Source: Deltaproteobacteria bacterium | Lineage (GTDB): Bacteria > Desulfobacterota > Desulfuromonadia > Geobacterales > Geobacteraceae | Assembly (NCBI GenBank): GCA_021810985.1 | Contig: JAJZQA010000194.1 | Location: 1-5,261 of the forward strand | Reading direction: 5' to 3' | DNA length: 5,261 nt | Shown here: one piece after another, positions 1 through 5,261 of the stretch | How the letters are laid out: every line of letters begins with the position of its first letter | Numbering within the stretch: the stretch's first letter is position 1 | Notes under the pieces: model-generated | Seen by the model: the letters and a program-made list of their open reading frames with translations, nothing else | Database searches by the model: none | Told to the model about the DNA's origin: nothing | Position numbers and translations under genes: made by a program

Positions 1-1
1 C

Positions 2-1162
2 CGATCTGGAGCCGGGCTGGCCAAATCACTGGACGAACTGCTGGAGCGCGACCGGCAGCGGGAACAGGATGGTTTCCCCCGCAAGATCCAGATCGGCAAG
101 CTGGTGAAACCGGGGCGCGGCCGCAAGGGCAAGGTAGTGATCGTGCCGACCACGGTCGAGGAAAAACTCTACCACGACCCGACGGTTCGCCCGCCGGGCG
201 AAGAGGGAACATCGGGCGGAACCGGCGATGAGCAGGAAGGTCAGGTAATCGGCGAACAGCCGGTCCGCGATCAGGGCGGCCAGCCCGGCGGGGCGGGTGA
301 AGGGGGCGAATCCGGTCACGAGATGGAAGCTTCCGCCTACGAGCTCGGCAGAACCCTCTCGGAAAAATTCCAGCTGCCTAACCTGCAGGACAAGGGCAAG
401 AAGCGCTCTTTCACCCGTTACACCCACGACCTGACCGACAAGAATCGCGGTTTCGGCCAGGTGCTGGACAAAAAAGCCACCCTGCGCAAGATCGTCGAAA
501 CCAACATCGCCCTCGGCAATCTTCCGGATGTCTCGCAGATCGATCCGGCCCAGTTCCTGATTGCACCGCGCGACAAGGTTTATCGCATCCTGTCGCGCGA
601 AAAGGATTATGAACCGCAGGCCATGCTCTTTTTCCTGCGCGACTATTCCGGCTCTATGGCCGGCAAGGTCACCGACCTGATCGTCAACCAGCATGTGCTG
701 ATCTACAGCTGGCTTTTGTACCAGTACGGCGGCCAGGCCGAAACCCGCTTCATACTGCATGACACCCAGGCACGGGAAGTGCCGGATTTCTACAGCTACT
801 ACAACTCGCGGGTGGCCGGCGGCACCCAGGTTTCCAGCGCCTACCGCCTGGTCAACGAGATCGTGACCCGCGAAAACCTGGCCAAGGATTACAATATCTA
901 CGTCTTTCAGGGTACCGACGGTGATGACTGGGACGAGTCCGGCTCCGAGGCGCTACCGGAACTAGAATTAATGCTGACCTACGCCAACCGGATCGGCGTC
1001 ACGATCGCCGAGCACATGCCGGGGCCAAGCACGACCGTGGCCCGCTACCTGAACAGCTCCGGCCTGCTGGACAAAAAGCCGGAACTGCTGCGGCTGGATA
1101 TAATCCAGAAAGAGGCCGACGAATCACGGCTGATCGAAGGAATCAAACGGCTGATTTCCTAA
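2..1162 (+). CDS. yeaH: DUF444 / YeaH-family VWA-like protein (5'-partial)
   Basis: Likely the metal-dependent VWA-like partner of the PrkA kinase/ATPase encoded downstream; cytosolic, exact role unknown. The frame is open from base 2 with no stop and no ATG before base 104, so the gene begins left of the window. The GTG at 104 has no Shine-Dalgarno sequence and is probably an internal Val. Counting the first visible codon as 1, 386 residues are visible. They comprise a charged N-terminal part, a Gly/Glu-rich linker (about 63-107), a conserved central region (about 108-205), and a VWA-like fold with an intact metal-ion-dependent adhesion site (MIDAS). The MIDAS residues are the DxSxS motif D214/S216/S218 in DYSGSM, T275 in GGTQVSS, and D306 in TDGDDW. 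E. coli YeaH is about 427 aa and shares the equivalents DVSGSM, GGTIVSS and SDGDNW. The gene ends at TAA 1160-1162, 55 bp before spoVR. The family call is firm; the precise N-terminus cannot be seen. Confidence 0.93.
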   Translation, partial: RSGAGLAKSLDELLERDRQREQDGFPRKIQIGKLVKPGRGRKGKVVIVPTTVEEKLYHDPTVRPPGEEGTSGGTGDEQEGQVIGEQPVRDQGGQPGGAGEGGESGHEMEASAYELGRTLSEKFQLPNLQDKGKKRSFTRYTHDLTDKNRGFGQVLDKKATLRKIVETNIALGNLPDVSQIDPAQFLIAPRDKVYRILSREKDYEPQAMLFFLRDYSGSMAGKVTDLIVNQHVLIYSWLLYQYGGQAETRFILHDTQAREVPDFYSYYNSRVAGGTQVSSAYRLVNEIVTRENLAKDYNIYVFQGTDGDDWDESGSEALPELELMLTYANRIGVTIAEHMPGPSTTVARYLNSSGLLDKKPELLRLDIIQKEADESRLIEGIKRLIS

Positions 1163-1217
1163 AGGACAAAAAACTTTTTAACACCAATTGAAACACCATG
1201 ATACAGATGGATGCCCA
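1163..1217 (+). promoter_or_regulatory. AT-rich DUF444-spoVR gap with weak RBS for spoVR
   Basis: This 55-bp spacer is clearly more AT-rich than the genes around it and includes an A-run next to a T-run (1168-1179). An AGATGGA-like weak Shine-Dalgarno (1205-1211) lies about 6 nt before the ATG at 1218, which favours that start. The alternative in-frame TTG at 1188 has only an AGGA 21 nt upstream (1163-1166), too far to serve it. No terminator hairpin and no good -35/-10 pair is visible, so the spacer does not look like an operon boundary. Confidence 0.4.
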
Positions 1218-2846
1218 ATGGAACTAATCAATCAACACACCAAGCGGATCATGGAAGGGTGCAAAGAACGCGCCAGGGCGGCCGGCCTCTCCTTCACGGA
1301 TGAGAGTCTGGAGTATATCGTCACCAACCGTGATTTGCTGGAGCTGTCTCCCAAGGTCATGATTCCAACCCTCTACGATTACTGGGTGCACGACGTCGAG
1401 GTACTGCGCGAACAGGGCAAATACGAACTTTACCCCGGAAACCCTTACGAAACCGTCATCAACACTCGCCCGCCGATCTCCTTTTACAACGACAACAACC
1501 CGGACTGGCTGAACGTGATGATTTTCTACCACGTCCTGGCCCACATCGATTTTTTCCAGAACAATCTCTACTTTCGCCACACCTGGGACTACGATTTCAC
1601 CGGCCAGGCCCTGTCGGACAAACGGGTGATCGCCAAATTGAGGGCCGAGAAGGGGCGCTGGGTCGACTATGTGATCGAATTTGCCCGCAGCATCGATAAT
1701 CTGGTCGATTTCCACGGCGAGCTGGCCGGGCTTTTCACTGTTCCCGGGGCAGCCTGTTCAGCACGGCTGGACTATTATTTCGACCGGTTCCTGCAGACAG
1801 AGAAGAAGCTCCCGGTCAGCGACTATATCAAAGAGGTCAACCGCTATAACGACTGCCTGAAAACCTATGGCGAACTGGGGGAGAAAACCTTCTTCGCCGA
1901 GGCGGAGCGACGCTACCCGGAACTGGAGGCGCATTTTGCCAGGGCCCATGAGCACCGCTCGCCCCCCAGACGGGATCTGCTCCGTTTTCTACTGGACAAG
2001 TCGGAATTCCTGGCCCGGGACGAGAATATCTGGATGCGCTCGATCCTGGAGATCATTCGCAAAACATCGATCTTCTTCCAGCCCCAGATCCGGACCAAGA
2101 TCCTCAACGAAGGCTGGGCCAGCTATTGGCACGAAACGCTTTTCCTGCAGGATGACCGCATCCGGGGGCATGAAGTAGATTTCGCCCGGGTTCATGCCGG
2201 CGTCACCGCCTTGCCGCGGGTCGGGACAAACCCGTATGCGCTTGGAATGCGGCTCTTCGAGCATGTGGAGGAACAGGCCGGCAAGGGGCGCATCTCCTAC
2301 GATTTTCAGCGCCTGAACGATGCCGGCAGCCGCAAGCGCTTCGACAGCGGTGCCGGCAGCGGCAGGGATTTCATCTTCAAGGTGCGTGAAAATCTAAATG
2401 ACTATCTTTTCCTGAAAAATTACCTGGATCAGGATTTCATTGACCGGCACAAGCTGTTCGTGGCCGGCAAGCGTCTTGATCAGCAGCGCATGGTCTGGCA
2501 GTACTACGTCAAGAGCCGCAAGGCGTCCGATTATCTGCAGATGATGCAGGATTCTCTTTACCACCCGCCGCTCATCAGCGTGGATCAGTCCAAAGCTGCC
2601 GGAGGCGGATTGTACCTGACCCATACTTTCGAGGGTAAACAGCTGGTGCAGGAATACATCGCCAACACGCTGGTCGGCATCGAATATCTGTGGGGCGCTC
2701 CGGTACAGCTGGAGACCAGCGAAGCCCATATTCTTCCGGAATCAGCCGCAGCGGCAAAAACCGATCAGGAGCCGGAAGGGGAAATCGCCTGGCAGCGGGT
2801 CGTTTATACGATGGATGGCAAAGTGCTGTCCAAAAAGGAACTCTAA
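1218..2846 (+). CDS. spoVR: SpoVR family protein
   Basis: SpoVR was named for a B. subtilis gene involved in spore cortex formation. Its homologues (YcgB in E. coli) occur widely in non-sporulating bacteria beside prkA and DUF444, and the biochemical activity is unknown. The product is 542 aa from ATG 1218, somewhat longer than YcgB (about 510 aa). Family landmarks are the His-containing block around 105-116 (YHVLAH followed by DFFQNN), the block NEGWASYWHE at 297-306, TNPYALG at 337-343, and the C-terminal LWGAPVQLET segment near 494-503. About 38 less conserved residues follow. No signal peptide or membrane helix is seen, so it is probably cytosolic. An in-frame TTG at 1188 would add 10 residues (His/Asp-rich, unlike the family) and lacks a placed ribosome site, so ATG 1218 is preferred. 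The stop lies 15 bp before prkA, which supports co-transcription. The His/NEGW motifs look like a metal site, but that is inference. Confidence 0.95.
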   Translation: MELINQHTKRIMEGCKERARAAGLSFTDESLEYIVTNRDLLELSPKVMIPTLYDYWVHDVEVLREQGKYELYPGNPYETVINTRPPISFYNDNNPDWLNVMIFYHVLAHIDFFQNNLYFRHTWDYDFTGQALSDKRVIAKLRAEKGRWVDYVIEFARSIDNLVDFHGELAGLFTVPGAACSARLDYYFDRFLQTEKKLPVSDYIKEVNRYNDCLKTYGELGEKTFFAEAERRYPELEAHFARAHEHRSPPRRDLLRFLLDKSEFLARDENIWMRSILEIIRKTSIFFQPQIRTKILNEGWASYWHETLFLQDDRIRGHEVDFARVHAGVTALPRVGTNPYALGMRLFEHVEEQAGKGRISYDFQRLNDAGSRKRFDSGAGSGRDFIFKVRENLNDYLFLKNYLDQDFIDRHKLFVAGKRLDQQRMVWQYYVKSRKASDYLQMMQDSLYHPPLISVDQSKAAGGGLYLTHTFEGKQLVQEYIANTLVGIEYLWGAPVQLETSEAHILPESAAAAKTDQEPEGEIAWQRVVYTMDGKVLSKKEL

Positions 2847-2852
2847 GCGAAC

Positions 2853-2857
2853 GGTGA
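2853..2857 (+). promoter_or_regulatory. Ribosome binding site of prkA
   Basis: GGTGA sits 4 nt upstream of the ATG at 2862, inside the 15-bp gap after the spoVR stop. It supports that ATG as the start. The short gap fits translational coupling with spoVR. Confidence 0.55.
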
Positions 2858-2861
2858 ACTC

Positions 2862-5153
2862 ATGTTAAACGTGGACAGGGCCATAAAGCACCTCAACCGG
2901 AAAATCAGCGAGCGGGAGCATAACCAGACCATCCCCTTTGACGACTTCCTGAAAATCCTGGCGAACAAGCCGGCGGCGGTCGTCCGCAACGTATTCCAGA
3001 TATTCCACGACATGATCAGAACCTATGTCGGCCCCGGATATGACGACACGCCCAACGATCCGGAATCGATCAACTATATCTCCTATGACTGCCGCAACCT
3101 GTTTGTAAAAAACACCGACCGCCCTTTTTTTGCCGACCGCCTGTTCGCCAACCGCCTGATCAACCACGTCGACTCCATGAAGGGCAGCGCCCGCCAAAAC
3201 AAGATCTACATCTTTGAAGGCCCGACCGGTTCGGGCAAAAGCACCTTTTTGAACAACCTGCTGCTGAAGTTCGAGGAATACGCCAACAGCGAGGCCGGGC
3301 GGCGTTATGAAGTCGTCTGGCGTCTGGATCGGAGGGTTCTGGCCCGGATCAATGAAACCCAGCTCTCCTCGTTTGTGGACCGTTTATCCACACTGCTGGA
3401 CGAATACGAGCTGGGACAGGCCGAACTGTCCGAGATGAAGAGCTCGCTGACCCGTTCCGGCGATTTCGTCGAAATCGCCTGCCCTTCCCACGACAACCCG
3501 CTGCTGCTGATCCCCAAGCGGGACCGGCGGCTGTTTTTCGACGACCTGTTCAGCAATGACGAATTCAAGTGGAAGCTCTTTACCGACAAAGAGTACGAGT
3601 GGATCTTCAGCGAAAGCCCCTGCACGATCTGCAGCTCGATTTACGAAGCCCTGACCCAACGCCTGCCCAGCTCGATCGATATCTACAAGATGATCCACGC
3701 CCGCCCCTACCGCTTCAATCGCCGCCTGGGGGAAGGGATCACGGTTTTCAATCCGGGCGACAAGCCGATGAAGCAGAACATCAAGACCAACGAGCAGCTG
3801 CAGCGCAAGATCGACAGCCTGCTGGGGGACAGCAACGCGGTCAAGTACCTTTATTCCAACTTTGCCAAAACCAACAACGGCATCTATGCCCTGATGGACG
3901 TCAAATCACATAACGCCGAGCGTCTGCTGGAGCTGCACAACATCATCAGCGAAGGAATCCACAAGGTCGAGGATGTGGAGGAAAACGTCCGGTCGCTCTT
4001 CATCGCCCTGATGAACCCGGAAGATGAGAAAACCATCGAGGGCCTGCAGTCCTTCAGCGACCGGATCGAATATATCAACATCCCCTACGTCATGGATCTG
4101 AACACCGAGGTCGAAATCTATCGCAACATCTTCGGCAAGCATATCGACGAAAGCTTTATCCCGCGTGTTCTGCACAATTTCGCCCGGGCGGTCATCTCGA
4201 CCCGCATGAAAGTCACCTCCGAGGCGCTGCTGGAATGGATCGGCGATCCGATGAGATACGGGCAGTACTGCGACGAGAATCTGCAGATCCTCAAAATGGA
4301 AATCTACACCGGCTATATCCCGGCCTGGATCTCGGACGAGGATCGCAAACGTCTGACCGCCAAGCGCCGGCGGCGGATTATCGATGAATCGGAAAAGGAG
4401 GGCTTGAGCGGTTTTTCGGGCCGGGACTCGATCAGAATCTTCAACGAATTCTATTCGGCCTACGCCCGCAAGGACGAACTGATTTCCATGTCGGCTCTGA
4501 CGACATTCTTCACCAAATGGCGCCGCGATCTTTACGGAATGCTGCCGGAGGGATTTCTGAATTCGCTGCTGCGCAACTACAATTACACGGTGCTGCAGGA
4601 GGTCAAGGAATCGCTGTACTACTACAACGAGGAACAGATCGCCCGGGATCTGCTCAACTATATGTTTGCGGTCAGTTTTGAAATGGGGGCGGTGACGGTC
4701 TGCCGCTTCACCAATGACAAGCTGGAGGTCAGTGAAGAATTTCTACGCGGCACGGAGAGACGGCTGATCGGCAGCAACGTCGAGGATTCGGAGCGGCTTC
4801 AGTTCCGGCGCGATACCCAGAAGGAATACGCCGGCCGGACCCTGACCCAGGAAATACTGGCCGAAGGGCGCGATCCGCGCGAAACCTGGCTGTACCGGAC
4901 GCTTCACGAACGTTATGTCCACAACCTGAAGGAGAAGGTGCTTGACCCGTTTTTAGGCAATCCCAACTTCCGCCGCGCCATCAAGGATTACGACAGCGAT
5001 GCTTTTAAAACCTACGACAAGCGCATCCGGGACGATGTTTCATTCCTGATCAACAACCTCTGCGGAACAAAATTCCACTACACCAAACAGGGCGCCAAAG
5101 AGGTCTGCGTCTACGTGATCGACAACGATCTGGCCCGCAAGTTCCCCTCCTGA
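2862..5153 (+). CDS. prkA: PrkA-family serine protein kinase / AAA+ ATPase, long divergent form
   Basis: PrkA (YeaG in E. coli) couples an AAA+ ATPase module to a C-terminal region described as kinase-like. It acts in starvation and stationary-phase adaptation, and an ATP-dependent protease activity has been proposed for the B. subtilis protein. This one has 763 aa against about 630-645 for the classical proteins. It has an N-terminal PrkA region (about 1-110) and Walker A GPTGSGKST at 120-128 (K126). A CxxC pair follows at C254/C257, then GITVFNPGDKPMKQ at 292-305, matching the GIGTFQPxDxxxQ type of block in classical PrkA. Next come a Walker B-like segment NNGIYALMDVKSHN (338-351), sensor-like MNPE (384-387), a DR pair at D400/R401, and IPYVMDLNTEVEIY. 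A basic KRRRR patch lies at 501-505 and the C-terminal PrkA region covers about 520-763. No membrane segment is seen. It is the last gene of the operon, preceded by GGTGA. Compared with my recollection of classical PrkA, the acidic residues near 343-346 are altered (A343, D346). Whether it phosphorylates proteins cannot be told from sequence. Confidence 0.93.
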   Translation: MLNVDRAIKHLNRKISEREHNQTIPFDDFLKILANKPAAVVRNVFQIFHDMIRTYVGPGYDDTPNDPESINYISYDCRNLFVKNTDRPFFADRLFANRLINHVDSMKGSARQNKIYIFEGPTGSGKSTFLNNLLLKFEEYANSEAGRRYEVVWRLDRRVLARINETQLSSFVDRLSTLLDEYELGQAELSEMKSSLTRSGDFVEIACPSHDNPLLLIPKRDRRLFFDDLFSNDEFKWKLFTDKEYEWIFSESPCTICSSIYEALTQRLPSSIDIYKMIHARPYRFNRRLGEGITVFNPGDKPMKQNIKTNEQLQRKIDSLLGDSNAVKYLYSNFAKTNNGIYALMDVKSHNAERLLELHNIISEGIHKVEDVEENVRSLFIALMNPEDEKTIEGLQSFSDRIEYINIPYVMDLNTEVEIYRNIFGKHIDESFIPRVLHNFARAVISTRMKVTSEALLEWIGDPMRYGQYCDENLQILKMEIYTGYIPAWISDEDRKRLTAKRRRRIIDESEKEGLSGFSGRDSIRIFNEFYSAYARKDELISMSALTTFFTKWRRDLYGMLPEGFLNSLLRNYNYTVLQEVKESLYYYNEEQIARDLLNYMFAVSFEMGAVTVCRFTNDKLEVSEEFLRGTERRLIGSNVEDSERLQFRRDTQKEYAGRTLTQEILAEGRDPRETWLYRTLHERYVHNLKEKVLDPFLGNPNFRRAIKDYDSDAFKTYDKRIRDDVSFLINNLCGTKFHYTKQGAKEVCVYVIDNDLARKFPS

Positions 5154-5167
5154 CCCTTCAAACGACA

Positions 5168-5179
5168 GCATCATGATGC
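5168..5179. repeat. Perfect 12-bp palindrome after prkA
   Basis: GCATCATGATGC is identical to its own reverse complement and starts 15 bp after the prkA stop. With no loop it is a poor hairpin and suits a dimeric DNA-binding protein better. It lies 7 bp upstream of a TTGACA element, so it could be an operator for a gene to the right. A 12-bp palindrome is expected about once by chance in a window of this size, so the functional reading is tentative. Confidence 0.3.
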
Positions 5180-5186
5180 ATCTCCG

Positions 5187-5213
5187 TTGACAGATGAGCA
5201 GTGTCGCTGTAAT
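5187..5213 (+). promoter_or_regulatory. Possible sigma70-like promoter facing right
   Basis: A consensus -35 TTGACA (5187-5192) is followed after 15 bp by TGTAAT (5208-5213), a 5/6 match to TATAAT. The spacer is shorter than the preferred 17 bp. It lies in non-coding sequence after prkA and would drive a gene beyond the right edge. The ATG at 5194, open to the window end, has no Shine-Dalgarno and overlaps this element, so it is not called as a gene. Confidence 0.25.
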
Positions 5214-5234
5214 GCTTATGGCCTTACCGGCAGC

Positions 5235-5261
5235 CGGACGATCAGCGCCGTCATACGTCCG
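5235..5261. repeat. Short inverted repeat at right edge
   Basis: CGGACG (5235-5240) and CGTCCG (5256-5261) form a perfect 6-bp stem with a 15-nt loop, and may extend past the window edge. It could belong to a transcription terminator for the operon, but no T-run is visible because the window ends here. It could equally be chance in GC-rich DNA. Confidence 0.2.

Noticed and set aside
104..106. GTG as the start of the DUF444 gene
   Set aside because: The frame stays open upstream to the window edge, no Shine-Dalgarno precedes it, and the residues before it (ELLERDRQREQ, then FPRKIQIG) read like real coding sequence.
26..760. Long minus-strand open frame (244 codons) antisense to the DUF444 gene
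   Set aside because: It lies wholly opposite a well-supported gene with intact MIDAS motifs, its translation has no recognisable domain, and long antisense frames are common in GC-rich coding DNA.
1168..1179. A-run/T-run palindrome after the DUF444 stop, possibly a terminator
   Set aside because: The A5-C-T5 symmetry leaves a 1-nt loop and has no GC stem, so it cannot form an intrinsic terminator; it is low-complexity AT-rich spacer.
1198..1227. Nine-codon leader ORF overlapping the spoVR start
   Set aside because: It has no ribosome site and no attenuator-like codons or hairpin; an ATG in an AT-rich spacer easily gives such a frame by chance.
1224..1715. Minus-strand open frame antisense to the 5' part of spoVR
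   Set aside because: It is fully contained in spoVR, resembles no known family, and is explained by codon bias of the real gene.
2128..2149. TGGCACG resembling a sigma54 -24 element
   Set aside because: It is inside spoVR, encoding the WHE of NEGWASYWHE, and no properly spaced TTGC -12 element follows.
5194..5261. ATG-initiated open frame running off the right edge
   Set aside because: No Shine-Dalgarno, only 22 codons visible, no recognisable sequence, and it overlaps the promoter-like element.

Overview
The window is a GC-rich, tightly packed bacterial segment. All three genes lie on the + strand and read as one operon: a DUF444/YeaH-type von Willebrand factor A (VWA)-like protein (5' end cut off by the window), a SpoVR-family protein, and a long PrkA-type AAA+ 'serine protein kinase'. 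The identifications rest on recognisable motifs, not on a database search. No tRNA, rRNA, CRISPR array, transposon or plasmid feature was seen.

Layout: 2-1162 is the DUF444 gene, open to the left edge. A 55-bp AT-rich gap follows, then spoVR (preferred ATG at 1218, stop at 2846). After 15 bp carrying a Shine-Dalgarno-like GGTGA comes prkA (2862-5153). The last 108 bp (5154-5261) hold no convincing gene. They contain a perfect 12-bp palindrome, a possible sigma70-like promoter facing right, and a short inverted repeat cut by the window edge. The promoter of the operon and its true 5' end must lie to the left of the window.

How the genes work together: prkA, DUF444/yeaH and spoVR homologues recur together across many bacteria. 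In E. coli they are yeaG-yeaH plus the unlinked ycgB, and the group is linked to stationary-phase, starvation or sporulation physiology. The usual picture is an AAA+ ATPase/kinase (PrkA) working with a metal-dependent VWA-type adaptor (DUF444) and SpoVR, whose biochemistry is unknown. AAA+ ATPase plus VWA partner is a general pairing, as in MoxR/VWA systems and Mg-chelatase. All three proteins are cytosolic in appearance, with no signal peptide or membrane segment.

Organism: the divergent, long PrkA (763 aa against about 630-645 aa in B. subtilis and E. coli), the order DUF444-spoVR-prkA and the GC-rich codon use suggest a deltaproteobacterium-type Gram-negative (Desulfobacterota/Desulfuromonadota). 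This is inferred from memory of similar proteins and is not proved by the window. The main points of interest are the altered Walker B-like region of PrkA, a histidine/NEGW motif pair in SpoVR that resembles a metal site, and the gene order.
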